Shown: positions 1 through 11,514 of the stretch, in pieces
Layout: the number at the start of each line of letters is the position of its first letter
Position numbering within the stretch: the first letter of the stretch is position 1
Source: Gautieria morchelliformis
Taxonomy: Eukaryota; Basidiomycota; Agaricomycetes; Gomphales; Gomphaceae
Reading direction: 5' to 3'
Assembly: GCA_015179125.1 (NCBI GenBank)
Contig: WHVA01000048.1
Coordinates: 186,001 to 250,000 of the forward strand
DNA length: 64,000 nt
Notes under the pieces: generated by a model
What the model saw: the letters and a program-made list of their open reading frames with translations, nothing else
Told to the model about the DNA's origin: nothing
The model's database searches: none
Position numbers and translations under genes: made by a program

Positions 1-1553
1 TGTTCCCTCAAATAAACCTTCTTCATCTTTCTTGCTCGCCTCATACTCATCCTTTCCGGTCTATTGAGGCTGGTCATATTTTTGCGCGCCACGGAAAAAG
101 AAATGTACGAACGTAAATCAATTCGAGTTTGATCTTCGTCGGGGGGTTTTTCTTTGTTGATCTGTGTAATTCAGTTGTCATCTTCTGGCTGAGACTGACA
201 TCAACTTCTCCGCAGAAGACGGAAAGTATAACATGCGAATGGACAGAACACATCGGATCAAGGGTTTCGAGGGGTAGGGAAGAGAGTTGGGGTGGGGTCC
301 GAGGCACGATAGGGTTAGGCCCGGCAGAGAGAGAAGAAAATAGTGAGGAGAAGAAACCTGCATTCGTGGGCAGCTTGGAAACTCGACGTTCAGCTCGAGG
401 CGGCGGCTTTCTTTCGGATCCTCCGGTGTAGACCAGGCGAAGTACCTCTGCAGAGATATTAAGAGCTACGGAACAGCATAAGGATTAAGCACCATGGAGA
501 AACGAGTGTCTTACAGGTTGTCTTCACCTGCCTCATGGACATCATCTTTCCGTCACTTGTATTTCTAAGCCCAGCGGGAAGAGGCAACTCCTTCGTTACA
601 CCTTTGTCTTTCGTCAACTTGGCAAGCCGTCTCCCATCAAACCAGACTGTTACTTCGTCGAGATGGGTCATGAAAGTTATGCTTGAAGTCAAAAACCTAA
701 CAAAATCGAAAGCACTGGGCATCGGCGCCGCCTCCCTTAATCCCATCTCGAATGTAGTCCACTGTCGATAAGGATCTGAATCACTGGACTCGGGAAGGGC
801 GCCACGGCGCGCAAAGAGCTGATCCTTCTTGTCTTTCCAATAGAATCCCATCCATTGGTCTCCTGACTTTACGAACGGTTCTTCGGTCACCGAGAACAAA
901 CTGTAGAAGCCTACTCCGAATGCACCGATCTTCTCCTCATCCGGATTTCCCTCAGCTGACGAGGCAAATAGGATCAGCTTCGAAGAAGTCAGCGAGAAAT
1001 GCTCTTCCCACCTATCTTCTTCAACCGAGACCAATCTGCGAGTCCGGTCAGTAAGGACAGACTTGTCGGGGAAATTTACTTTGCCTTCTTCTCGGAAAAT
1101 CATTCCGTTGTTCCGAAAGATCCATTGATGCACCTAAGTCACTGACATTGTAAAATTGTGCAACTGGTGACGAAAATTCCTTACAGGTTGTGTTAGATCT
1201 AGAACGGTCAATTGTTTAGAGTCGCTTCCCCCGACTCTCTCCAAGTATGGCTTCGATTCGAATCGAATTTCTACTGCCTTCGAAGCAGCGTCGTCGGAAT
1301 TCTGCAATAGCTCCCTAAAGACTGAAAAGACAGGCCGGTGATGGTAAGGAGAGACGCCGGCGTCATACTTCAGAGGAATACAAACCTGTAAATTCTCCGG
1401 AATAGCGGGCAAGGACCTTATCGATCAATGCACGTTGATTGACTTCAACGGACTCGTCGTGTCCAGTAGACCACTGGCATCAAGGTTTCAAAAAGCGGCG
1501 GTTTCGCAAAATGCAGCTAGACATACGAGAGAGTTTCGGTCGATAGCAGACAT
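1..1553 (-). CDS. DUF3684-type protein with HSP90-like ATPase fold (partial)
   Basis: Large fungal protein of unknown function with an N-terminal GHKL/HSP90-like ATP-binding fold. The start (ATG at 1553) opens a nine-residue first exon, MSAIDRNSL. After an intron comes VEVNQRALIDKVLARYSGEFT, typical of the DUF3684 N-terminus. The next exon has ELLQNSDDAA (N-box: catalytic Glu, Mg-binding Asn) and, after a further intron, GAFGVGFYSLF (glycine-rich ATP lid). Further exons reach the left edge; the block around 300-75 contains the family-like TELHRSTKKNPP and then TGKDEYEASKKDEEGLFEGT, still open at base 1. Family members are usually well over 1000 residues, so only the first third is here. Exons are split by short introns at about 1400-1330, 1190-1130 and 520-360. 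It is divergent from the phosphatase gene. Family assignment is from recognised motifs; the biological role is unknown. Confidence 0.82.
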
Positions 1554-1880
1554 GATATGGTTGCAGTGGATATCAGGATATTATATCGTTACTGGCTCTA
1601 AGGTATATATGGATTGCCGCGAAAGTATTGAGGTGATATAGGTCTAACACAGATAGAAATCACTGTGTGGCGTAGAGCAAAAGCTTGTAAGAAAAACGGG
1701 CGGTGTTACTACAGAACGTCGTTCGGGGCGAAGAGCAAAGACCGCTGGCGGAATCAAGAACAAGACAACCTCTTGATGAGAGAAACGGAACAAGGAAGAA
1801 AGACCTGTGCAAGGTGTGTTGTCACGTGACTGTTGTATCGATCGTAGAGGTTCGATATAAACTCCGATTCATTCTGCAGA
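1554..1880. promoter_or_regulatory. divergent intergenic region
   Basis: This 327-bp gap separates the start codons of two divergently transcribed genes, so it should hold both promoters. It includes a TATA-like run near 1608 (ggtatatatgg) and a TCACGTGA palindrome near 1823. The sequence GATATAAACTC at about 1853 lies roughly 25 bp upstream of the phosphatase ATG. No other structure was recognised. Confidence 0.4.
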
Positions 1881-4463
1881 ATGACAGACGTCGAGCGAGG
1901 GCAGTATGAAGCTCTGGACACCGTTGAACCCCAAGGAGAATCAGAGGCCCTCTTGTCTGACAAGTCCGGGGACACAGAAAATGTTGTCTCTCCTCCCATG
2001 TTTCATACCCGCTCAGGGTATAACATTTATCATCTCCTCGGCTCGTTCTTCATTGGAGTGCTAGCTTGTGCGGTTGGGCAATACATTATTGCACCACTGT
2101 GCCAATCTTCTCAAAATACTACCAAGCTTCAGGAGCAAGTTTTGGCACCGCCGTACGCTGGCTCGACGGAAGTCCACCCCTTTCCCCCAGCATCTCCTAC
2201 AAATGCTTTCCCCTCGCTTTTCCCGACAGGAGTCGGCTACGCAGGACCCACTCCCACAGGTGCAGAGCCCGCACTCGTTGCCACTGCACCCACATATCCT
2301 GTTCATACTGGTGCCCCACAACTTGTTGTGCCCTCACTTGGAGGTGCAAAAGGCGCTGGCACCGACAACGCCAGGTTCGATATCTTCAAAAAATGGGGTA
2401 ACCTTTCACCATGGTATACTGTCGATCGCACCGCCTTTGGATTAGATACCGGCCCGGATGAACCAGAGGGCTGTAGAGTCACTGGCTTACATTTCTTGCA
2501 CAGACATGGGGCAAGGTACCCAACTGCTTGGGGTATGTCTATATTCTGCAGTAGTGTTCAGTAATTCACTACCCCTGCGGGCGGCTAGCTTCGTATGGTG
2601 GTCCCGCAGCGCTAGCCACTCGACTACACCAGTCTGCCGCTAATTGGACTGCCTCTGGAAATCTGGAATTCCTAAATGAATGGACATATAAGCTTGGGGA
2701 GGAGGTACGTTTCAGTCCGTTTCAGTGATTGTTCTGTTTATGATCTCAGTAATGCGTGAGTAGGTCCTAACTCCATTTGGGCGCCAGCAGCTTTGTACGT
2801 GTATCCCTGCAAAGACTGTTTCTTTTCGAGCATTACGCCTGTACCCTCTGGGGAAAGGCCTACCGCAAGTCAAGCGTCATCCTGGTTCACTCATGCCACC
2901 TTTTCTCAGACGATCTTGGTGTTTCACTTCGCCTGAAATATGGATTTCTCCTCTCTGTAAGCCTATTTGTGAATATCCATTCCGAACACCTTGACTCGCT
3001 AAACTCTACCCCGACAGGATTTCACCAAGGCCAACACGCTCCCCGTATTCCGCACGGAATCTCAGTGCGTAGATGAGACTTGAGGCTTGGCTATCCATGA
3101 TTGTGTCTTTTAAGGGACCGCATGCTCGCGTCTGCAATGAACTTCGCCCTGGGATTCTTTGGATGGCCAATTGAAGGTCAATATCAACAGAGCATTACTA
3201 TTGAATCGTCTGGCGTAACTGTCTATCGGATATCCGCTGGGATAATGTCTAGCTGACATGTACTTTTGTGTCTAGTTTAACAACACTCTGGCGCCGTACT
3301 ACACGTAAGACTTCCCTCACCTCTGAAGTATTATGTTTGGTAATGTGTTACATATCCAGTTGTCCAAACGCACGAATGGCCTCAAAAAGCGACAGAGCCC
3401 TAGTGTACCTCAAGCAATGGACGGAGATCTATCTCACGGGTGCCCGACAGAGATTGCAACAGCAGCTCGACGGATACGAGTTGTCATCCGAAGATGTTTA
3501 TATTCTCCAACAGGTACCTAATCCTACCATATCCGCTCCGTACATAGAATAACAGTACAATTTAGCTTTGCGCATATGAGGTAATGCCAATGGTATTTTT
3601 GAGGGGGTTGCTATTTGTCTGATCGTTACATCGTGATTAGACGGTTGCACTCGGATACTCAAAGTTCTGTGAGCTTTTTACGGAGGAAGAGTGGGAAGGC
3701 TTCGAATACGCGTGCGTTACCCCTCTGTCAGTTCGCCTGTCAGCTAAAGTCACAGCTCAGATTGGACTTATATTTCTGGTGCTCCCCGATTCCAGGAGGC
3801 GTGATCTCTAGCTGACAAGTTGTGAAATACAGGTATGATTCTGCGTTCGGCTCTCCTGTTGCCCGTGTGCAAGGAATCGGTTATATCAATGAACTTATTG
3901 CGAGACTGACACACACACCTATCGCGACGCATAATACAACAACCAACGGGACGCTAAATGACAATCCCATCACTTTCCCACTCAACGACAGTTTGTATGT
4001 TGATGCGACGCACGAGGTTGTAGTCTTAAATATCATCACTGCCTTGAATCTTTCCAACTTCGCAGCATCCGGTCCACTGCCCGCAGACCACATACCTCCA
4101 AATCGCTCATTTGTCTCTTCCCAGCTAGCATCTTTCGCAACAAACATACAATTCCAACGTAAGATTGGTTACATATGCTTCTACTCGTGATCTTTACTTA
4201 TGCACGGGGCAGTACTCGCATGTTCCTCGGTGCCTGACCCCCAGATCCGCATAATCATAAATGATGGGGTGACGCCACTCACAGGCATCAAGGGATGTCC
4301 GGAACACAAAGATGGGATGTGTTCCGTGAGTACTTTCGTGGAGGCACAGAAACAGATCTCGCGGGAAACGGATTGGGACTGGGGGTGCTATGGTGACTGG
4401 GAGGTCCCGTCAGGAACTGCGTGGAATACTACGACGGGAGACCCACCAATGCGCATGCATTAA
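1881..4463 (+). CDS. membrane-anchored histidine acid phosphatase (phytase-like)
   Basis: Histidine acid phosphatase of the phytase/phosphoglycerate-mutase-like fold, expected to hydrolyse phosphomonoesters such as phytate. Residues about 48-70 (YHLLGSFFIGVLACAVGQYI) form one hydrophobic segment after an acidic N-terminus, suggesting a type II membrane anchor. A Pro/Thr-rich stalk follows, then the catalytic signature LHFLHRHGARYPT (RHGxRxP, nucleophilic His). Later exons carry YGGPAALATRLHQSAANWT, NEWTYKLGEE, DRMLASAMNFALGFFGWP, FNNTLAPYYT, LCAYE/TVALGYSKFCELF, RYDSAFGSPVARVQGIGY and YVDATHEVVV. The last exon ends TGDPPMRMH. At least ten introns of about 50-60 bp are needed, which is normal for basidiomycetes. 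The C-terminal proton-donor motif reads HE rather than HD. No disruption was found, so the gene looks intact. The substrate is inferred from the family only. Confidence 0.88.
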
Positions 4464-4835
4464 TGAAGCTCGCAAAACCGGTCCTGGGCACTGTTCCCGC
4501 GTACGATACTATTGGATTTTCAATGAACAACTTGATTCACGACACCTCTAGATGTGCTTGCAGTAACATCACAGTATCTATGTTACATTCAAGTAAATTT
4601 ATACCCACACATCCCATGATAAATCAAGAAGCGATGTTGGAAATCGTGGAGGCATCAGTACAGGTCCAGGTGCGAAACGGCCTACAGTAATGGAATTGCG
4701 GTTGTCAGAATCAGAATTATCAAAAGTCTTAGAGTAAAAATTCTTAATTTAGCAATAGATATTTTCTTGGGCACAGCGGAATCATAATAGTAGATGTGTG
4801 CAAACCACGTAATCTCGGACGTATAAAGCACGTCC
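4464..4835 (+). promoter_or_regulatory. intergenic region upstream of HIS2
   Basis: These 372 bp follow the phosphatase stop codon and precede the HIS2 start. A TATAAA lies at about 4822-4827, very close to the ATG at 4836, so it may be chance. The stretch 4720-4790 is AT-rich and may be the phosphatase 3' end. Nothing else was recognised. Confidence 0.3.
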
Positions 4836-5893
4836 ATGTTCAGTCACCATTCGCATTCTGGTCAGTTTTGCAAACACGCATCCGGAACACTCCAGGACGT
4901 GGTCAGAGAAGCCATTCGAAAAGGTTTCATCGTGTATGGACTTACTGAACATGTCCCGCGCTATCGGATGGATGATTTATATCCAGAGGAGGTATGTTGC
5001 CTTTAGGCTTTCAGAACATCATCAATATGCATGTCTGCCTTGTGTGAAGAAAGATATCTCTCTGGAACACTTAAGCGAAACGTTTGACGCGTTTATCCAA
5101 GAAGCCCATAGGTTAAAGGAGCTCCACGCCGACCGTATCATGCTGTTGGTAGGACTCGAAACTGAATTCATCACGGACGCCGACATGGTCGGCCTGGAAC
5201 GAGTGCTAGGGAGGCATGGAAATCGCATAGAGTATCTTGTTGGCTCTGTCCATCATGCGAACAGTATTCCTATCGATTTTGATCTGCCCACCTTCGAGCA
5301 CGCTGTGGATAGTTTCACAAACCCACAAACCTCCGACCATTCTCAGGCTGTGGAACGTCTCTTTGTTTTCTACTTTGACAAGCAATACGACCTTATGCGA
5401 CGCTTCCACCCTGAGGTCATCGGTCATTTTGACCTCTGTCGATTATACCGTCCTGCACTGAGGTTTCAAGATTATCCTCTTGTATGGGGAAAAATAGAAC
5501 GCAATGTGCGCTATGCTATTGAATATGGTGCACTGTTCGAGCTCAATGCCGCTGCGTTTCGAAAGGGCTGGGATGATGCGTATCCTGGAAGTGACGTTAT
5601 TCAGGTAAGCTCACATTACATTGTATTGTAGTCGGATCTTAACAAAGTCTCCGAAGTGCATTATCAAGTTTGGGGGGCGATTTACATTGTCTGACGACTC
5701 ACATGGTCCTCACGCCGTTGGATTAAATTATCATCGGTTGAGAGACTACGTGCAACGCGTTGGACTGAAAGAACTATGGTGCTTAGGACACGGAGAAAGA
5801 TCAGAAGTATCTGGAAGGTGTCTCGTACCGATAGTTGCCACTGTCGACTGGTCTAACACAGCGAGCTGGGCTGCCACCTCGTTCACAGCGTGA
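4836..5893 (+). CDS. HIS2: histidinol-phosphatase, PHP family
   Basis: Histidinol-phosphate phosphatase, the penultimate step of histidine biosynthesis, a metal-dependent PHP-domain enzyme of the cytosol. The start at 4836 gives MFSHHSHSGQFCKHASGTL, where HSHSGQF supplies the first metal-binding histidines. GLTEHVPRYR follows (a second metal-ligand motif). A short intron at about 4992-5050 leads into an exon reading DISLEHLSETFDAFIQEA. Further motifs are LLVGLETEFI, YLVGSVHHAN, HFDLCRLYRP and, after a second intron near 5606-5660, FTLSDDSHGPHAVG (last metal ligands). All PHP motifs are present and in order. The C-terminus after ELWCLG (VATVDWSNTASWAATSFTA) is less like other family members, so the exact stop is slightly uncertain. 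The gene is convergent with ETF-QO, 220 bp away. Confidence 0.9.
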
Positions 5894-6113
5894 AGTCCCG
5901 ACACCAAATAGTACATGAAAGTTTGGATACTTTTATAAGCCTGCTTCGCCAGTGTTGCGAGCTCGCTTATATACGCAAGGTTAATCAGGAGCGATAGTAG
6001 TTATGTATAAAAACCAAGTTTCATCCATGGGTGTTTCCAACTATGTCACATCTGCGACGAAAGAAAGGGGGATCACACATTAGTCCCGACAGCGAGACGC
6101 TATTCTTAATAGG

Positions 6114-8095
6114 CTACATACTGTATTTTGGGCCACCCCCTCCTTCTGGTACTGTCCATGTGATGTCTTGTGTTGGTACTTTGATATCGCACAACTTACA
6201 GTGTATACAATTCTGTGGCGATATGTCATAAACAGAATCTGCCAGTCAGATCATACGCACCTGAGAATTGATGACGAGTTTCTTGCCCTCCCATGCATCC
6301 TTATCCTTTTCACTCGCGTCGACATACTCATATACAGCCGCAGGACACGCTCGACCAAGTAAACCCGCGTATTCGCCAACGTTTTTCTGCACGTGTGCTC
6401 GGTGCGCGTCAAGGCCTGGCGGCAGGCGCAGATGAACAGGTTGGTCCTCTGCATGGTTGGTTGCGGTGAGAGTGAGAGAGGTCAAGATATCAGTGGACAA
6501 CGGTGGTTGAGGTGGCGGATAGACAATTGGTGTACATTCGCTGATATCACGCTTCAGCACTGGCTATTTATGGCGCTGCGATTCACATACCTAGCACGCT
6601 TTGTATGTGCAGAATCAGAGGTTTTGCTTCTGAACGTCCAAGGCACACGTCCTTTCAAAATAAGCGAATCCAGACCCGAATATGCTATTCCACCCCATAT
6701 ACCTAACGGGGTATTGAAGCTGGGACGCAAATTCCTGACCTCTCGTAATTCGTCCCATACCCAACTCTTCTTCAGGCTTTCTTCATAGACACTCATGTCT
6801 GATGAACCTTCTAGAGCACCGAAGGCCGCCTCTGCAGCGACCATGCCACTCTTCATCGCATTGTGAGTACCCTTGATCTTGGGCACGTTCACAAACCCAG
6901 CGGAGCACCCAATGAGAGCGCCCCCGGGGAAGTGCAATTTTGGAATCGATTGGAGCCCACCCTCGTTAAGGGTACGACCGCCGTATGCGATTCGCTCGCC
7001 ATTGGCCAAGAGCTTGGCGAAGTAAGGGTGGTGCTTCATACGCTGAAAGTAAAGCTCAAGTCAAGTTCAGTTGGGCCACTTTATTACGTACCTGGAGCTC
7101 CCGGTATGGGCTCAAGTATGGATTTGCGTAGTCAAGTCCAACGACAAGTCCGAGACTGACCATGCGATCTGCCATATGATAAACCCAGCCACCACCATAT
7201 GTTTTCCAATCTAAAGGCCACCCCATGGTATGCACGACCTCACCGGGTCGGTACTGGCTTTGATCGACACGCCAAACCTCCTTGATGCCCATTCCATACG
7301 TCTGAGGATCCGCATTGCGCCTCAGATCGAACCGGTTTATGACGGACTTGGACAGCGATCCGTGCGCGCCTTCAGCAAGTAAGGTGACTTTGGCGAGGAA
7401 GCGCATGCCTGCCTCGAAGTTGTCCTTCATCCGACCTTGCCTGTCCAGACCTACCTCGTTGGTAGTAACACCACGTACCTCTCCCTGGTCGCCATACACG
7501 AGACCTGCCCCAGCGAAGCCGGGGTAAACCTCGACACCCATTTCATCAGCGATGCCGCCTAGCCAAGCTGTGAACTGGGACAGAGAGAGGATGTAATTGC
7601 CCTTGTTAGACATCTGCGGAGGATGGGGCATACGGATAGACGACTTGGAGGTAAGAAAGCGCATGCTCGAAGAAGATGCTGGCTGTGTCAGAGGATGACC
7701 AGGTATGGCGTTCCATTCAGGGAGGAGCTCGTTAAGTGCTCGAGGTTCAATTACTGCTCCAGAAAGGATGTGCGAGCCTTATTGTAATTTAGAAATAGAA
7801 ACCCCGCATGGCTGGTACAGGGGAAGTGCCCACCTACTTCGGCGCCCTTTTCGAGCACGACAACTCTGACATCCCGTCCTCTTTCCCTCTCGAGCTGTTT
7901 TAGTCGGATTGCTGCACTAAGCCCTGCTGGCCCTGCGCCAACAATACATACATCGACTTCATCCTCAACACGGTCCACACTAACTGGATCGAATGAGGTT
8001 CGCTGTCGTTTGAAAGGGGTCGTATGAAGTAAGCGGGCATACGATGGTCCACAGTAACCTCGTGCACGTATCATGAAGAAGGGTTCGATGGACAA
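6114..8095 (-). CDS. CIR2: electron transfer flavoprotein-ubiquinone oxidoreductase
   Basis: Inner-mitochondrial-membrane enzyme that passes electrons from ETF to ubiquinone using FAD and one 4Fe-4S cluster. The N-terminus has a basic, Ser/Arg-rich presequence ([19 protein letters not shown] from the second Met). The FAD-binding glycine motif [17 protein letters not shown] follows. The first exon ends just after EKGAEV; with an intron of about 80 bp the next exon reads [17 protein letters not shown], the expected family continuation. The middle exons include [56 protein letters not shown] and, after another intron, [29 protein letters not shown] (quinone-binding region). The C-terminal exon has [13 protein letters not shown], cluster cysteines spaced C-x2-C-x2-C, then [15 protein letters not shown] and the stop. 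Four or five introns are needed. Intact as far as can be seen. The choice between Met-1 and Met-8 is open. Confidence 0.93.
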
Positions 8096-8308
8096 GAGTT
8101 TTTCAAGGTACTTATGCGTGACCTCAACAGTAATATAAAATCACGTGTCGAAACGGATAAAATCACGTGATATAACCAGTACGACCTGCAAGAAAAGGAG
8201 GTAAAAAAACAGAGCCAGCGCACATGTGTACAATGATGGTCACAAAAGTTCACCCTAAACACGAAAGAAATAACTGATATAAAAAAGGATAGTCTATAGG
8301 GCTCAGCC

Positions 8309-10410
8309 TTAAACAAAACTTGATGGCGTGCTCCGTAGTGTGCTCTCCGACCGATTGATCACACGGAATTGAGGTCCCTCGGGAGCGGGAGTACCCCCAA
8401 CTGTGGCAGCAGCTGAATATCCGGACACGGTGTTGTAAGTCGTAGCGGTCTTCAGCCCCGGAGGAGTGTGCCAGTGCAATGCAGAGGACTCCTTAGGAGG
8501 AGGTACAGGTGGATTGCCGGGGATACGAATAGGTGGGGGTGGCTGGCGCAGAGTGTTCTGGACTACAGGGAACTCCTTAGGGGGAGGTACAGGTGGATTG
8601 CCGGGGATACGAATAGGTGGGGGTGGCTGGCGCAGAGTGTTCTGGACTACAGGGAACTCCTTAGGGGGAGGTACAGGTGAATTGCCGGGGATACGAATAG
8701 GTGGGGGTGGCTGGCGCAGAGTGTGCTGGACTACAGGTCGCTGTTGTGGAGACTGGTCGTCGTTCTCGATGTCTGGTTCTGGACTGCGACCGTGGTGCGC
8801 AGCCTCGAGGGGGATGGGGTATACGCTTGTAGTAGTGGGTTGTGTACCACTTGAGTATACTGCTACGACTGGCTGATGTGGGGGCGTTCTGAAGGAAACA
8901 TGTTAATTGCTTTGGATAACTATCAGGAGAAAGCGCGGACCTTGATGCAGGCATGATAGATACAGGAATGGCGCCAGCTGGGGAGGCATATGAAACGTTC
9001 CTAAAAGCTCGTGTTAGACATACATCAACTAAGTATACCAGGGAGACAGCCCACAAGTTCAACCTCTGGGCTTTCTGTAGATCGGATTTCGAAACATGCT
9101 GGCGCCAGTCTTCTTTTTTCGTACTCCACAGCGCAGCCAACCCAGTCTCCTCCTGAATCTTTCCGTTCCCCTCCTCTGAATCTCGACCGCCTCGATCGAA
9201 AGAAGTCACCTGGTCCATTTTCCGTGCAGAATTGCGCGTGATGCGACGCCGAAGAAAAATGAAAAGACCTAGGAGGGTAAGCATACCGACGATTGCGCCA
9301 ATTATTACGCCGAATATAATGACCGTCATGGATGGGGCGGTATCGAATGAAGATGTTGACACAGCAGCTGCCGTCGGGGATGAAGATGTTGACGCAGCAG
9401 CTGCCGTCGGGGATGTGGTAGGCGGAGTAGCTCCGCTGGCGGCAGCACTGTTCATGACTACTGTGGGAGCTGTATTGGAAGGTGCGGCTGTTGTGCTCGT
9501 GGTGGATGTCGAGCTGGAGGACGGTAGAAGTGTGGAAGAAGGTGGTTTGTTTATGAGTGACATGGAAGCTGTGTCTGGCACCACATCGGGAGTTTTCACA
9601 CTGTGTTAAATAGATGAGACGATTCTTGTTTCTATCGACAATGAAAAACAAGCGCATGCTTTGATGTCAGATGGCCGCCTGTTCAGCATCTCCAATCGTC
9701 TATCTCAACTGGGACATGTAGCGTCTCGCAGAAGCAATCCCAGAAGGGCACTAGTGCGTTGACAAACTACTCTCACCATTGTCTGGGATAGTGACGTGCA
9801 GATGCCGAACAAAGAGCTCACCCGATACCAGGCCCTTGTTAAGGATGGAGGAAGGACGTACGTGATACCGCTGATACTGAGAAGCACGGACCCTGAATTT
9901 GCAGCGAAGATCATAGTGAACGTATGTTCTTGCGAACCGTTTGCGATATTGCCATCTGTAAAGAGTATTCCGCAACCGTCGGGCCCAATCACGGGAGGTG
10001 TCGCTGGCATGACATCTCCGTCGAGGATAACAGCCATGGGGGTCGAGCGAGTGGTGAGAGGGCCATGGACGGTCAACCCAGTTCCTGGAAGCCTGGTTAG
10101 TATGAATGTATATGACCATTTGTGAGCGATATAAACCTATGAAGTTGAAAGTAACAAAGTTCCCTGTGGTGCTCGTGGTATGTACGGTCTGGCTGATATT
10201 GCGGCATGCTTGTGGACCGGCTCCAACCTGCCACCCTACGCCCTTGTAGATGAGCTGCTGGTCGTTGAGGGAGACGTCGCGGGCATGGATTGGACGTGCA
10301 AGCGAGCATGTGAGCAGGGAGAGTCCAGCCGCAATCCCTAGCCACATCAAGATAAACTTAAACGATAAAGAGTGGACTGGTTGAGAAGGGAAGGGACCGC
10401 CTGTGTCCAC
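8309..10410 (-). CDS. single-pass surface protein with Ser/Thr-rich stalk and proline-repeat tail
   Basis: Type I membrane protein of a layout common in agaricomycetes; function unknown. The N-terminus has a signal-peptide-like stretch (WLGIAAGLSLLTCSLARPIHA). An ectodomain follows (NDQQLIYKGVGWQVGAG, then LTVHGPLTTRSTPMAVILDGD and a beta-rich GSVLLSISGIT). After two introns near 10160-10100 and 9870-9600 comes a long Ser/Thr/Ala stalk, then one membrane helix (SMTVIIFGVIIGAIVGMLTLLGLFIFL) and a basic stop-transfer RRRITR. The cytoplasmic tail reads, after introns near 9070-8880, into a proline-rich region with three 28-residue repeats and ends STLRSTPSSFV. The tail is in the reading frame opposite-strand to several spurious frames and was followed through the repeat without a stop. 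Likely a cell-surface sensor or adhesion molecule, but this is inference from layout only. Confidence 0.72.
8489..8739 (-). repeat. three tandem 84-bp repeats encoding a proline-rich unit
   Basis: Three near-identical 84-bp units lie head to tail (CCTTAG landmarks at 8491, 8575 and 8659). Because 84 is divisible by three, each adds 28 residues (core RQPPPPIRIPGNPPVPPPKEF) to the cytoplasmic tail of the surface protein. The third unit has a few differences (GNSPVPPP). Such repeats can bind SH3- or WW-type domains and expand or contract by slippage. Confidence 0.9.
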
Positions 10411-10799
10411 CCCGACGCTAGGTTGGGGTAATAATCTGCTTCAACGACGAGAGTCAATGGAGAAATCCAGCGCGATCGGTCGCTTGCCAGCTCCTTTGGC
10501 TCTCGGTTGCCGCAACGCGAACTGGATGCTGGCTTTGGTGACCTCTGGTTGAGAAAGAAAGGGCCTAATTGATGGCAGGGGCCATGCAATGCTAGCTGCG
10601 ACGATACCGAGACTGAGGGTCGTGATGATGTCGGACTTCTTTTCCCAGATCGTCTATTAGATGCAACTACAGTAAATACTAGCTAGCCCGGGCCCTTCGG
10701 TAAGGTCGTGCCATTCTGGTCTGTCTGTATCCACACATCCCTCATTGAAATATACCTCATTATGTCTTGCCATGGCACTGTTAATCCCGCAGGGCTGAC
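10411..10799. other. intergenic, nothing recognised
   Basis: These 389 bp lie between the surface-protein start and the stop of the KPWE gene, both on the minus strand. They should contain the surface-protein promoter and the upstream gene's 3' end. No coding similarity was seen on either strand. Confidence 0.4.
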
Positions 10800-11514
10800 C
10801 TATTTGTGGCGTGATGCGCCACCATCATGATACTGTACTTCGTCTGGCTGCGCTTGCTCCCACGGCTTCCTCCTTGTGGGATTTGTCGACTCGCTAGGAG
10901 GATCGCCCTGGACGGCATTATCAGCACTGCGAGGGACTGACGGTACATAGCACTCTGACATGCAAGGCCTCTGGAATCAAGTTATTGTTGGGAATTAGGT
11001 GTGTCTGGCCCGTGTTGATAAGGTCCGTGATCTGTTGGAATGTCAGCTGTGCTGATTTTCCCCCCTCTTCTCCTGGGGAGGCTGTGCCACATGCCTCCGA
11101 TCCCGCTCCAGCAGAAATCGCTTGGTTGTCAGGGCCTGGGGAAGGGTGTGACTTCCGCCATTCAAGGTAGTTCTTCCAGGTTACCTGGTACCCCGTCGTT
11201 CTGTCGCCGCGCAACGTTCGGCCAGGCTTTATCGCAGCGGAATGGCGTATGCGTACCTGGCAAAGTAAAATACTTTTGCCTGCCCAATGATGTTCTCTAG
11301 TTCGTCGGACGATTCTCCAGGCGTTGAAGAGACGATACTTCGCAGACCCGCCTATGCCGATCATGTAAAAATTCCTTTCAAAGACAGAAGAAAAGATATG
11401 CCAAACTTGGAAAACGGGGTCTGTTGAGAATGGGTAGACGGAAAACTCGTACAGAGGGTCGTTCTGCGTTTGCTGGGCGGGTTGAGAGGTACTAGTCGCC
11501 ATCTCGCAGATCAA
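10800..11514 (-). CDS. PEX39: PEX39-like KPWE-motif peroxisomal protein
   Basis: Small protein with the two conserved blocks of the KPWE-domain family, which includes the peroxisomal import factor Pex39. After a start at 11514 (or Met-5 at 11502, MATSTSQPAQQTQ), an intron leads to SSTPGESSDELENIIGQAKVFYFAR. A second intron follows, then YQVTWKNYLEWRKSHP. Next is an Ala/Gly-rich linker and LTFQQITDLINTGQTHLIPNN, which matches the conserved 'F-x-L-I-x-G-x-PG' helix region of the family. A 45-bp intron leads to the final exon with NPTRRKPWEQAQ; the RKPWE motif is the family hallmark. The stop is at 10800. Total length is about 150-170 residues, typical for the family. By analogy it would assist Pex7-dependent cargo import. 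Exon borders of the middle part are less certain. Confidence 0.72.

Noticed and set aside
4421-4690. Frame overlapping the phosphatase end that runs past its stop
   Set aside because: The in-frame continuation of the last phosphatase exon stops at 4463; the other frame has no family similarity.
8489-8739. Regular repeats resembling a CRISPR array
   Set aside because: The repeats are directly tandem, without unique spacers, coding, and in a eukaryote.
8466-8876. Glycine/tryptophan-rich plus-strand frame over the 84-bp repeats
   Set aside because: It is the antisense of the proline-rich tail; the minus strand gives a coherent signal, stalk, membrane helix and tail.
9232-9609. Val/Ala-rich plus-strand frame resembling a surface protein
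   Set aside because: Antisense of the Ser/Thr stalk of the minus-strand surface protein.
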